Source: Desulfatibacillum sp. (GTDB taxonomy: Bacteria; Desulfobacterota; Desulfobacteria; Desulfobacterales; SpSt-501). Taken from it: a stretch of DNA of 64,000 bases. Location: the NCBI GenBank assembly GCA_020725555.1, contig DYEU01000004.1, positions 124,001 to 188,000 of the forward strand, written 5' to 3'. The stretch's first letter is position 1; every line of letters begins with the position of its first letter. A program made the position numbers and the translations under genes. Of this stretch, positions 26,514 to 35,771 are shown piece after piece. Below the pieces are notes generated by a model, which did not search any database, was not told the origin of the DNA, and saw nothing but the letters and a program-made list of their open reading frames with translations.

Positions 26514-26900
26514 TTACTCCGGGCCGCAGGCACGCACCACGGCCTTCACCCGGGGTCCGAGCGCGCGCAGGGCCGCGACATCGCCCGCCACCCGGCCCAC
26601 CTTCTGGACCGGGGCCGCCGCCCGGGGCTCGGAACCCCGGCTCGCAGGGGTCGGCCCGAAAAAAAGGCAGAACCAGCCGCTCGGTGCGTGGTAGGCCAGG
26701 TCCCCCACCGCGAGCACCTCGGTCGTCTCCCCGGGGTAGTCGCCGAACCGCGGCCGGGTGGTCCCGTAATATTCCTCCCCCCAGCGGGACCAGTCGCATG
26801 CGATGGGCAGGGCCGCGGCCATGGCCCGGCCGGCGGCGGTGTCGTTGAACTCCCCGGGCAGCACGAGGCCTTCGATTTCGATCCGGATCGGTGTCGGCAT
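26514..26900 (-). CDS. Cyclophilin-like fold protein (DUF369/TM1367-like)
   Basis: IEGLVLPGEFNDTAAGRAMAAALPI...WGEEYYG...GDLAYHAPSGWFCLFFGPTP. Confidence 0.65.
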   Translation of the reverse strand: MPTPIRIEIEGLVLPGEFNDTAAGRAMAAALPIACDWSRWGEEYYGTTRPRFGDYPGETTEVLAVGDLAYHAPSGWFCLFFGPTPASRGSEPRAAAPVQKVGRVAGDVAALRALGPRVKAVVRACGPE

Positions 26901-27132
26901 GGGCCCTCCTCGATCGAGCGGGACTGCGGGCGCCTGGTGCGCCGGCCGCGGCCGGCGCGCGGCGGGGGCCGCAGCGCCACGCTTCCGCATAGTCCCTCCC
27001 CGGCGGAGCTGTCAAGCGCGGCACCGGGGCCGCGGGTGGTTGACGGTCGGGGGCTTTTCCACGAGAATACGCCCCGCCGGTGACCGCGCTCGCGGCCGGA
27101 GAGGCCCGCCGGCATCGGCCCCGGGGAAGGCG

Positions 27133-28749
27133 ATGGATCGGCGCCGCAAAGACGAACTCCGACAAGCGGGCCTCGCCGTGGGCGGGGGGCTCTTGCTCAC
27201 GGCCGCGTTTCCGAAAATCGCGCTCGCCGCCGCGGCCTGGGTCGCGCTCGTTCCGCTGCTCTGGGCGCTCCGGGAGGCTCGGCCGGCCGAGGCCTTCCGC
27301 CGGGCGGCGCTCTTCGGGATCGCCCACTTCGCCTCGCTCCTCTACTGGCTCGTCCCCACCATGGTCCGCTACGGCGGCCTCCCCGCCCTGCCGGCCGCGG
27401 GGATTCTGCTGCTCTTCGCCTCCGTGCTGAGCCTCCTGTTCATCGCCCCCGCGGCCGCCGGCCTAGTCCTCGCCGTGCGGCGCCCGCGGCATCTCCTCCT
27501 CGGGCTTCCGCTCTTCTGGGCGGGATCCGAATACCTGCGCTCGGTCCTCTTCACCGGATTTCCCTGGGCGTTGCTCGGCACCTCCCAGATCGGGTGGCTG
27601 CCCCTCGTCCAGATCGCCGACCTGGCGGGCCCCTACGGGATCTCCGCCGTGCTCGCCGCGGCCAACGCCGCGGTTTTTCTGCTCCTGCTCGCCGCCTCCG
27701 GGCGCAGCTGGCAGGGCAGCAACCTCACGCGCCGTGCGGCCGCAGGCTCCGCCGCGGCCGCCGCCTGCCTGGCGGCCGCGGTCTGGGGGTACGGGGTCTG
27801 GCGCATCGCCGAAACCGACCGCCGCGCGGCCGAGGCCCCGCGGCTGCGGGTCGCCGTGATCCAGGGCAACATCGCCCAGTCCATGAAATGGGACCCCGCC
27901 TTCCAGGCGGCGACGATCGACACCTATGTCCGGCTCTCCCGGGAGGCGGAGGCGCAAGCGCCCGAGCTCATCGTCTGGCCCGAGTCCGCGGCCCCTTTCT
28001 ATTTCCTCGCCGAGATCCCCCCGACGCGCCGGCTGCTCGAGGGGATCGCCGGCTCCCGCGCCCATTTCCTGATCGGGGCCCCCGCCTTCGAGCTCCGCCC
28101 GGGGGGCGCGGCCGACTACTTCAACAGCGCCTTCCTCGTCGCGCCGGCGGAGGCCCGGGTGCTCGGCCGCTACGACAAGGCCCACCTCGTGCCCTACGGC
28201 GAGTACACCCCGTTCAAGGAATACCTCCCCTTTCTCGGCAAGATGGTCGAGCACGTCGGCGATTTCACCCCCGGGCCCGAGGGGCGGACCCTCGCCATGG
28301 CGGGGCGCACCCTCGGCATCCAGATCTGCTACGAAATCATCTTTCCCGCCCTGGCCCGCGCGCTCGTCGCCAACGGCGCCGAGCTGCTGATCACGATCAC
28401 CAACGACGCCTGGTACGGGAAATCGGCCGGGCCCTACCAGCATTTCGCGCTCGCCGTGCTGCGGGCGGTCGAGACCCGCCGCGCGCTCGTCCGCGCCGCC
28501 AACACCGGCATCAGCGCCTTCATCGACCCCTCGGGCCGCGTGCACGAGCCGACGCCGCTCGAGGTCGAAGCCGTCGCCGTGCGCGACATCCCCCTCCTCG
28601 CCGGGCGGACCCCCTACGTCGCCTGCGGCGACCTCGCGCCCGCCGCCGCGCTGGCGGGTGCTGCGGGGCTCGCCCTGGCGGGCCTGCGGCGCAGGCGCAG
28701 GGAGGCCCCGCAAAAAGATCTGCCCCTTTCCCGTCGATCCGTGCTATAG
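27133..28749 (+). CDS. lnt: Apolipoprotein N-acyltransferase
   Basis: VIQGNIAQSMKWDP, WPESAAPF, GRYDKAHLVPYGEYTPF, ICYEIIFP, ITITNDAWYGKS. Confidence 0.93.
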   Translation: MDRRRKDELRQAGLAVGGGLLLTAAFPKIALAAAAWVALVPLLWALREARPAEAFRRAALFGIAHFASLLYWLVPTMVRYGGLPALPAAGILLLFASVLSLLFIAPAAAGLVLAVRRPRHLLLGLPLFWAGSEYLRSVLFTGFPWALLGTSQIGWLPLVQIADLAGPYGISAVLAAANAAVFLLLLAASGRSWQGSNLTRRAAAGSAAAAACLAAAVWGYGVWRIAETDRRAAEAPRLRVAVIQGNIAQSMKWDPAFQAATIDTYVRLSREAEAQAPELIVWPESAAPFYFLAEIPPTRRLLEGIAGSRAHFLIGAPAFELRPGGAADYFNSAFLVAPAEARVLGRYDKAHLVPYGEYTPFKEYLPFLGKMVEHVGDFTPGPEGRTLAMAGRTLGIQICYEIIFPALARALVANGAELLITITNDAWYGKSAGPYQHFALAVLRAVETRRALVRAANTGISAFIDPSGRVHEPTPLEVEAVAVRDIPLLAGRTPYVACGDLAPAAALAGAAGLALAGLRRRRREAPQKDLPLSRRSVL

Positions 28750-28804
28750 TGAGCGGGTCCTGCCGTCCGGCGGGGAAGCGAACGCGAAGGGAGAACCGCA
28801 AGCC

Positions 28805-29921
28805 ATGAGCTACGAAGTCAAACAGGCGCTGCGCGAGGCCAAGGCCCAACTCGAGAAAATCCGAGGTTGTCTTTGACGTCGAAGGCACCGAATCCCGCCT
28901 GAAGGAGATCGAGACCGCCCTCGCCCGGGAGGGGTTCTGGAACCGCCCGGAAGAGGCGAAGACCGTCCTCAAGGAGCGCACGGCCCTCACCCAGCGGATC
29001 GAGCGGTTCCGGGAACTCGCCTCCGAGCTGCGCGACGCCGAGGAGCTCTACGAGCTCGCCCAAGCCGAAAACGACGAAGCCACCCTCGCCGACCTTCACG
29101 CGCAGGCGAAAACGCTCACGCGCCGGATCGGGCGCTTCACGCTGGAGCTCATGCTCGACGGCGAGGACGACGCCAAGAACGCGATCGTCTCCATCAACGC
29201 CGGCGCGGGCGGCACCGAGGCCCAGGACTGGGCGGAGATGCTCCTGCGCATGTACACCCGCTGGGTCGAGCGCAAGGGGTTCCGGCTCGAGCTGATCGAC
29301 CTGCAGCCGGGGGAAGAGGCCGGCATCAAGAGCGCCACCTTCACCGCCGCGGGCGAAAACGCCTACGGCTACCTCAAGACCGAGGTGGGCGTCCACCGCC
29401 TGGTGCGCATCTCGCCCTTCAACGCGAGCGGCAAGCGGCACACCTCCTTCGCCTCGGTCTTCGTCTACCCCGAGCTCGAAAACGAGATCGTGGTGGACAT
29501 CGACGAGAAGGACCTGCGCGTCGACGTCTTCCGCGCCAGCGGCGCGGGCGGGCAGCACGTGAACAAGACGAGCAGCGCCGTGCGCATCACCCACCTGCCG
29601 ACGGGGATCGTGGTGCAGTGCCAGCAGGAAAAGTCCCAGCACCGCAACCGCGAGCTGGCGATGAAGGTGCTGCGCGCGCGGCTCTACCAGCTCGAGAAAC
29701 AGAAGCAGGAGGAAAAGCTGCGCGAGATCCACGAAAGCAAGGAAGACATCGCCTGGGGCAACCAGATCCGCTCCTACATCCTGCAGCCCTACCAGTTGGT
29801 CAAGGACCACCGCATCGGCCTGGAGATCGGCAACGTGAACGAGGTCCTCGACGGGGGGATCGACCCCTTCATCGAGGGTGTGCTCCTCGCCCGCGAGGCC
29901 CGGGCCCCGAAGGCGGCCTGA
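28805..29921 (+). CDS. prfB: Peptide chain release factor 2 with programmed +1 frameshift at in-frame UGA (28874-28876)
   Basis: ORF1 28805-28876 ends RGCL*, at CTT TGA C preceded by GAGGTTGT; +1 frame from 28875 continues DVEGTESRL...SPFNASGKRHTSF...SGAGGQHVNKTSSAVR. Confidence 0.95.
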
Positions 29922-29947
29922 CCCGCACGACGCCGTGCGCCCCCGCC

Positions 29948-30490
29948 ATGGATCCGCGCCTTCTCCTCGCCCGCAGCTTTCCCCCGGGGTCGCCGGCCCT
30001 GGGCATCGTCACCCGGCACGGCGAGCAGGTGGCCGCCCGGGCGCTCGCCGCGGCCGACAGGCTCCGCGCCCTGAACCCCGACCGCGCCTTCCTCGAGGAG
30101 GCGGCGCTCCTGCACGACATCGGGGTGGCGCTCACGGACAGCCCGCAGATCGGCTGCCACGGCCGCGAGCCCTACATCCGCCACGGGGTGCTCGGCCGGG
30201 AGATCCTCGAGCGCGAGGGCCTGCCGCGGCACGCGCTCGTCTGCGAGCGCCACGTGGGGGCGGGGATGACCGCGGAGGAGATCCGCCGGCAGGGACTCCC
30301 GCTCCCCGTGCGCGACATGCTGCCGGTCACGCTCGAGGAGGAGATCCTCTGCTGGGCGGACAAGTTCTATTCCAAGACGGGGGAGAGGAGCCCGGCCGTG
30401 AAATCCCTGGAAGAGATCCTCGCCGGGCTGCGCCGCTTCGGGGAGGAGCCGGTCGCGCGCTTTCTCGCCTTGCACGCGCGCTTCGCGTAG
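29948..30490 (+). CDS. HD-domain phosphohydrolase
   Basis: AALLHDIGVALTDSPQIGCHGREPYIRHGVLGREIL...ERHVGAG. Confidence 0.82.
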   Translation: MDPRLLLARSFPPGSPALGIVTRHGEQVAARALAAADRLRALNPDRAFLEEAALLHDIGVALTDSPQIGCHGREPYIRHGVLGREILEREGLPRHALVCERHVGAGMTAEEIRRQGLPLPVRDMLPVTLEEEILCWADKFYSKTGERSPAVKSLEEILAGLRRFGEEPVARFLALHARFA

Positions 30491-30524
30491 GCGGCCGGAC
30501 GGCGCAGGGGCCGGCCGGCCGCCT
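30489..30524. terminator. Bidirectional terminator-like inverted repeat between convergent HD and nfnB genes
   Basis: AGGCGGCCGG...CCGGCCGCCT perfect 10-bp arms; no T-tract. Confidence 0.45.
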
Positions 30525-30529
30525 GGCGG

Positions 30530-31951
30530 TCACCAGCCGCGCATCAGGTAGTCGTGGATGGAATTGGCGGCAAGCCTTCCCGCCCCCATGGCGAGGATCA
30601 CCGTCGCCGCCCCGGTCACGATGTCCCCGCCCGCCCAGACGCCCTTTTTCATCGTCTTGCCGGTGCAGGGGTCGGCCTCGATGTAGCCCCACTTGTTCAC
30701 CTTGAGATCGGGGGTCGAGCTCGTGAGCAGCGGGTTCGCCCCCGTGCCCACGGCCACGATGCACAGATCGCACTCGAGGGTGAACTCGGAGCCCCGAACC
30801 GGGATCGGCCGCCGGCGGCCGGAGGCGTCGGGCTCGCCCAGCTCCATGCGGATGCACTCCATGCCGACCAGGCGGCCTTTCTCGTTTCCGAGATAGCGCA
30901 CGGGGTTGGTGAGCAGGAAGAACTCGATCCCCTCCTCCTCGGCGTGGTGGGCCTCGGCGGCGCGGGCGGGCATCTCCTCGCGCGAGCGCCGGTAGACGAG
31001 CCGCACGCGCTCGGCGCCCAGGCGGAGCGCGGTGCGCGCGGCGTCCATGGCGACGTTGCCGCCCCCGAGCACGACGACGTCCTTGCCGCGCGGGATCGGC
31101 GTGTCCACCTGGGGAAAGAGGTAGGCCTTCATCAGGTTGGCCCGCGTCAGGTACTCGTTGGCCGAGAGGATGCCGACCAGGTTCTCGCCCGGGATGTTCA
31201 TGAACTTGGGGAGTCCTGCGCCGAGCCCCAGGAAAACCGCCTGGTAGCCCTCGGCGAAAAGCTCATCGAGCGTCACCGTGCGGCCGACGACGACGTTGCA
31301 GGCCACCTGCACCCCGAGGCGCTCGAGGAAGTTCACCTCCTGGGCGACGATCTCCTTGGGCAGGCGGAACTCGGGGATCCCGTAGAGAAGCACCCCGCCC
31401 GGCTTGTGGAAGGCCTCGAAGATGGTCACCTCGTGGCCCTTCTGGATGAGGTCGCCGGCGACGGTGAGCCCGGCCGGCCCGGAGCCCACGACGGCGACCC
31501 GCTTGCCCGTCGGGGGGGCCTTCGGCGGAAGCGCGCCGGTCCCGTGCGCCCGCTCCCAGTCGGCGACGAAGCGCTCGAGGTTCCCGATGGCGACCGGCTG
31601 GCCCTTCTTCGCCAGCACGCATTTGCCCTCGCACTGAATCTCCTGGGGGCAGACCCGGCCGCAGACCGCGGGCAGGCTGTTCTGTTTCCAGACGTGCCGG
31701 ATCGACGCCGTGAATTCCCCGTCCGTGATCAAGCGGATGAAGCCGGGGATGTCGATCCCCACCGGGCAGCCCTCGACGCAACCGGGGGTCTTGCACTGCA
31801 GGCAGCGCGAGGCCTCCTCCCGGGCCATCTCCGGGGTGTAGCCCAGGGGGACCTCGAGGAAGTTCCGCGCCCGCTCCTTCGGATCCTGCTCGGGCATGGG
31901 GACCCGGCCCTTCTTGGTTTTCTTCTCCTTGACCGTCGCCTCGTCAGCCAT
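30530..31951 (-). CDS. nfnB: NfnB/GltA-type NADPH-dependent glutamate synthase small-subunit homolog
   Basis: CLQCKTPGCVEGCPVGIDIPGFI, CGRVCPQEIQCEGKC, VVGSGPAGLTVAGDL, VVLGGGNVAMDAART. Confidence 0.88.
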   Translation of the reverse strand: MADEATVKEKKTKKGRVPMPEQDPKERARNFLEVPLGYTPEMAREEASRCLQCKTPGCVEGCPVGIDIPGFIRLITDGEFTASIRHVWKQNSLPAVCGRVCPQEIQCEGKCVLAKKGQPVAIGNLERFVADWERAHGTGALPPKAPPTGKRVAVVGSGPAGLTVAGDLIQKGHEVTIFEAFHKPGGVLLYGIPEFRLPKEIVAQEVNFLERLGVQVACNVVVGRTVTLDELFAEGYQAVFLGLGAGLPKFMNIPGENLVGILSANEYLTRANLMKAYLFPQVDTPIPRGKDVVVLGGGNVAMDAARTALRLGAERVRLVYRRSREEMPARAAEAHHAEEEGIEFFLLTNPVRYLGNEKGRLVGMECIRMELGEPDASGRRRPIPVRGSEFTLECDLCIVAVGTGANPLLTSSTPDLKVNKWGYIEADPCTGKTMKKGVWAGGDIVTGAATVILAMGAGRLAANSIHDYLMRGW

Positions 31952-31996
31952 GCGATCTCCTCCGCGCGGTTTTCCGGTTGAGCACCGTCGAACGGT

Positions 31997-32842
31997 TCAC
32001 TTGCGATGCCAGGACTCCTCCATCATGCAGAACTCCTGGAAGCAGGCTTTTTCCTCCTCGCAGTAAGCCTGCAGACGCAGCATCAGCTCGTCGAAATCGA
32101 CCTTGTGGCCGTCGAACTCGGGCCCGTCGACGCAGGCAAAACGCGTCTCGCCGCCCACCGTGACGCGGCAGCCGCCGCACATGCCCGTGCCGTCGACCAT
32201 GATCGGGTTCAGGCTGACGAGGGTGGGCACCCCGTACTCCCGGGTCAGCTGGGAGACGAACTTCATCATCGGCACGGGGCCGATGGCGACGACCTGGTCG
32301 ATCTTCTCGCGGTCGAGAATGTCCTTGAGGGCGTGGGTCACGAACCCCTTGCGGCCGTAAGAGCCGTCGTCGGTGCAGATGTGGAGCTCGTGGGAGGCGC
32401 GGCGCATGAAGTCCTCGAGGATGAGGAGGTCCCGGGTGCGCGCGCCGATGATGGCGATCACGTGGTTGCCCGCCTCTTTCATCGCGCGCGTGATCGGGTG
32501 CAGCACGGCGACGCCGGTGCCGCCCCCCACGCAGACCACCTTGCCCAGCTTCTCGATGTGGGTCGGCTTGCCGAGGGGGCCGATCACGTCCTGGTAGCCG
32601 TCCCCCACCTTCAGGGTCTTGAAGAGGGCGGTCGACTTGCCCACGACCTGGTAGATGACCGCGATCACCCCGCGCTCGGGATCCGTGTAGGCCATCGTGA
32701 GCGGGATCCGCTCCCCGGTCTCGTTGGCCTTGAGGATGACGAACTGGCCGGGCTTGGCCTTGCGGGCGATGAGCGGGGCCTCGATTTCGTTGAGAATCAC
32801 CGTTCCCTGGGACATCTCTTCGCGCTTGACGATCTTGAACAT
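31997..32842 (-). CDS. nfnA: Sulfide/dihydroorotate dehydrogenase-like FAD/NAD-binding protein (NfnA)
   Basis: KPGQFVILKANETGERIPLT, VGGGTGVAVLHPI, DGTGMCGGCRVTVGGETRFACVDGPEFDGHKVDF. Confidence 0.87.
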   Translation of the reverse strand: MFKIVKREEMSQGTVILNEIEAPLIARKAKPGQFVILKANETGERIPLTMAYTDPERGVIAVIYQVVGKSTALFKTLKVGDGYQDVIGPLGKPTHIEKLGKVVCVGGGTGVAVLHPITRAMKEAGNHVIAIIGARTRDLLILEDFMRRASHELHICTDDGSYGRKGFVTHALKDILDREKIDQVVAIGPVPMMKFVSQLTREYGVPTLVSLNPIMVDGTGMCGGCRVTVGGETRFACVDGPEFDGHKVDFDELMLRLQAYCEEEKACFQEFCMMEESWHRK

Positions 32843-32907
32843 GATCCTCCTCCCTGCCGGGGAATGGACGCCGCCGCAGAAGACCGCTGACAAAAAAAGC
32901 GAGAGGG

Positions 32908-32913
32908 TATATT
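32908..32913 (+). promoter_or_regulatory. -10 element TATATT only about 10 nt upstream of the TatD-like ATG
   Basis: CTGACA-N15-TATATT then ttcacaagccATG. Confidence 0.4.
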
Positions 32914-32923
32914 TTCACAAGCC

Positions 32924-33769
32924 ATGCGGCAAATCAACCCTGGGTGCTTGCCTCTGTTCGACAGCCACTGCCACCTCGACGACGCGGACTTCGACGCCGA
33001 CCGGGAGGCCGTGATCGCCCGCGCCCGCGCGGCCGGGGTGGGGGCGATGGTGACCGTGGGCACCGACGCCGTCTCCTCGCGCCGCGCCGTGGCGATCGCC
33101 GCCTCCGCCCCCGGGGTCTTCGCCGCCGTGGGCATCCACCCCCACGAGGCCCGCCTCGCCTCGGAGGAGGCCCTGGAGGAGCTCCAGGGCCTCGCCGGCC
33201 ATCCCCGCGTGCGCGCCTGGGGCGAGATCGGCCTCGACTTCCACTACCTCCACTCGCCGCCGGGCGCGCAGGAGACCTGGCTCAAGCGCCAGCTCGAGGC
33301 GGCTGCGGCCCTCAACCTTCCCGTGATCTTCCACGAGCGCAGCAGCGCGGGCCGGTTCCTGGCCGTCGTGGCCGAAGCCCCCCCGCCGGCCGGGGCGGTG
33401 GTGCACTGCTTCAGCGGGACGGCCGACGAGCTCGAGCGCTACCTCGAGCTCGGCTTCCTGATCGGCATCACCGGGATCCTCACCCTCCCCGGCCGGGGGG
33501 CGGCCCTGCGCGGGCTCGTGCGGCGGATCCCCCGGGAGCGGCTGCTCGTCGAAACCGACGCCCCCTGGCTCACCCCCGACCCCGAGCGCCGGGGCATGCG
33601 CCGCAACGAGCCCGCCTGCGTCCGCACGGTGCTCCTGCGGCTCGCCGCCGAGCGCAACGAGGACCCCGCGGCGCTCGCCCGCCAGGTCACGGAAAACGCC
33701 TGCCGCCTCTTCAAGATCGGCGCCCTTGCCGAGCAGGCGCTTTTCGGCTACCTAACCGAGCGGGCTTGA
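32924..33769 (+). CDS. TatD-family metal-dependent hydrolase
   Basis: LFDSHCHLDD, GIHPHEA, GEIGLDFHY, VVHCFSG, LLVETDAPWL. Confidence 0.93.
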   Translation: MRQINPGCLPLFDSHCHLDDADFDADREAVIARARAAGVGAMVTVGTDAVSSRRAVAIAASAPGVFAAVGIHPHEARLASEEALEELQGLAGHPRVRAWGEIGLDFHYLHSPPGAQETWLKRQLEAAAALNLPVIFHERSSAGRFLAVVAEAPPPAGAVVHCFSGTADELERYLELGFLIGITGILTLPGRGAALRGLVRRIPRERLLVETDAPWLTPDPERRGMRRNEPACVRTVLLRLAAERNEDPAALARQVTENACRLFKIGALAEQALFGYLTERA

Positions 33770-33804
33770 CGTCCCGCACCCCCTTGCCCCGACGGAGCGT
33801 CGCG

Positions 33805-35283
33805 ATGATCGCACGGCTTCTCCCCTGCCTGGCCGCCGCCCTCACCCTCGTGTCTCTGGGAACGGCGCTTCCGCCCCCGGCCGCGGCCGAAAAGGGCAAA
33901 GCGGAGGCCCCCCGGCCGATCGCCGTGGGCGTCGAGGAGCGCACGGGGCTGTTTCTCACCCTCTACCAGGGCGACTGGGGGCTGGTGCGCGACCAGCGCC
34001 GCGTCACCCTGCCCGTCGGCACGGTGGAGTTTCAGTACCCGGACATCCCCGCGAAGATCCTGCCGGAGAGTGTCCGGCTCCGCGCCCTGGGCGAGGCCCC
34101 CCTGCGCGTCCTCGAGCAGCGCTACGAGGCGGACCTCATCAGCCCGCAGCGCCTCCTCGAGCGTCACGTCGGCAAGCAGGTCAAGCTCTTCGTCGAAAAC
34201 CCCTTCAGCGAGCGGGAGCAGCAGATCCCGGCGACCCTGCTCTCCATCGAGGGCGGCCCGGTCTTTCTGATCGATGACGAGGTCACCTACGGGCACCCCG
34301 GCCGCATCCTCTTCCCCAAGGTCCCCGAGGGCCTCGTCAGCCGGCCGGCCCTCGCCTTCGTCGTCGAAAACGCCACCCCCCGGCCGCAGCGGGTCGAGGC
34401 GGCCTACCTCGTCCGGGGGTTGCGCTGGCAGGCGGACTACGTGCTCGTGCTCGGCGAGCGCGAAGACCGCGCGGAGCTCACGGGGTGGGCGACGGTCGAA
34501 AACGAAAGCGGGGCATCCTACCCCGGGGCGGTCGTAACCCTGGTCGCCGGCGAAGTGCGTCTGCCGCAGGAAGCGGCGCCCCGGCGGCGGCAGAGCGACT
34601 CCGGAGAACGCGGGCCGGTCTCGCTCATGGCCCCAATCGCTGCGGAGGAGGCCCCGCGGGAGGGATTCGGCGAGGTCTACCTCTACCGCCCGGAGCGGCC
34701 GGCCACGATCCGCAGGGGCCGGGTCACGCAACTTCGCTTTCTCGGCGCCGAGGGCCTCGCCGCCAAGCGGGAGTTCGTGCTCGAGTCCCCGGTGCTCTTT
34801 CGCGGCGAGCGCCGGCAGGAGGCTGTGACGCGCGAAAGCGCCGCGGTCGTGGTCGAGATCGAAAACCGCAAGGAAAACCGGCTCGGGACCCCGCTGCCGC
34901 AGGGCACCGTGCGCGTCTACCGGACCGACGACGCGGGGACGCCCCAGTTCGCGGGCGAGGACCGCCTCCGGGCCGTGCCCCGCGGGGGGATCCTCCGGAT
35001 CGCCCTCGGCCGCGCCTTCGACCTCACCGCCGAGCGCCGGCAAACCGCCTGGAAAAAGCTCGCCGCCGACACCTTCGAGGCGGGCTGGGAGCTGCTGTTG
35101 CGAAACGAGCGCAAGGAGGAGGCCTCCCTGCGCGTCGTCGAGTCGATCCCCGGCGACTGGACGATCCTTGCCGCCTCGCACCCGCACCGGAAAACGGCCG
35201 CCGGCCGGGCCGAGTTCCGCATCCCCCTGCCGCCGGGGAAAGACGTGAAGCTCACCTACACGGTGAAGTTCCGCACCGAATGA
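33805..35283 (+). CDS. DUF4139-domain exported protein
   Basis: LTLYQGDWGLVRDQRRVTLPVGTVEFQYPDIPAKI; YLVRGLRWQADYVL; LTYTVKFRTE. Confidence 0.72.
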   Translation: MIARLLPCLAAALTLVSLGTALPPPAAAEKGKAEAPRPIAVGVEERTGLFLTLYQGDWGLVRDQRRVTLPVGTVEFQYPDIPAKILPESVRLRALGEAPLRVLEQRYEADLISPQRLLERHVGKQVKLFVENPFSEREQQIPATLLSIEGGPVFLIDDEVTYGHPGRILFPKVPEGLVSRPALAFVVENATPRPQRVEAAYLVRGLRWQADYVLVLGEREDRAELTGWATVENESGASYPGAVVTLVAGEVRLPQEAAPRRRQSDSGERGPVSLMAPIAAEEAPREGFGEVYLYRPERPATIRRGRVTQLRFLGAEGLAAKREFVLESPVLFRGERRQEAVTRESAAVVVEIENRKENRLGTPLPQGTVRVYRTDDAGTPQFAGEDRLRAVPRGGILRIALGRAFDLTAERRQTAWKKLAADTFEAGWELLLRNERKEEASLRVVESIPGDWTILAASHPHRKTAAGRAEFRIPLPPGKDVKLTYTVKFRTE

Positions 35284-35690
35284 ACCGCCGCGCCGCCCGC
35301 ATCGCGCTTCTTCTGTTGCCGGCCCTCGCCTCCGCCGCGGCCGCGGGGGATCCCTTCCGCATGGGGGAGGCGCTCCTGTGCACGGTGGAGCGCTCCACGA
35401 TCCCCGGGGGCGCAGGCCTGCGGATCTTCCTTGCAGGGCTCGACTCGCCCGCGCCGAAGGCGGTCTTCGAAAACCACATCCGCGCCGCCCTGAGCCGCAT
35501 CTTCGATTCGGAGGAGATCCTCGTCCTGCAGCTCGTCGCGGCGGTGAGCGGCAGCGTGGACACCTTCGTGATCGACAAGACGGCCGGCCGCTTCGCCCAC
35601 GTCTCGGCGGGGATCTTTCCGGTCGAGACCCACGCCGCTGCGGAAACGGGCACCTGCCGGCAGGCGTCGGCCGACACGCCTTTTCCCTGA
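35280..35690 (+). CDS. Exported protein of unknown function coupled to the DUF4139 gene
   Basis: ATGA overlap; signal-peptide-like MNRRAARIALLLLPALASAAAAG. Confidence 0.6.
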   Translation: MNRRAARIALLLLPALASAAAAGDPFRMGEALLCTVERSTIPGGAGLRIFLAGLDSPAPKAVFENHIRAALSRIFDSEEILVLQLVAAVSGSVDTFVIDKTAGRFAHVSAGIFPVETHAAAETGTCRQASADTPFP

Positions 35691-35771
35691 GCCCCGCGCC
35701 AGCGGCGGCCGCCCCCCCTCTTGCCGCGCGTCGCGGGGGAGCGGCCTTCCCCCTCCCGGCGCCGCCCCGGC

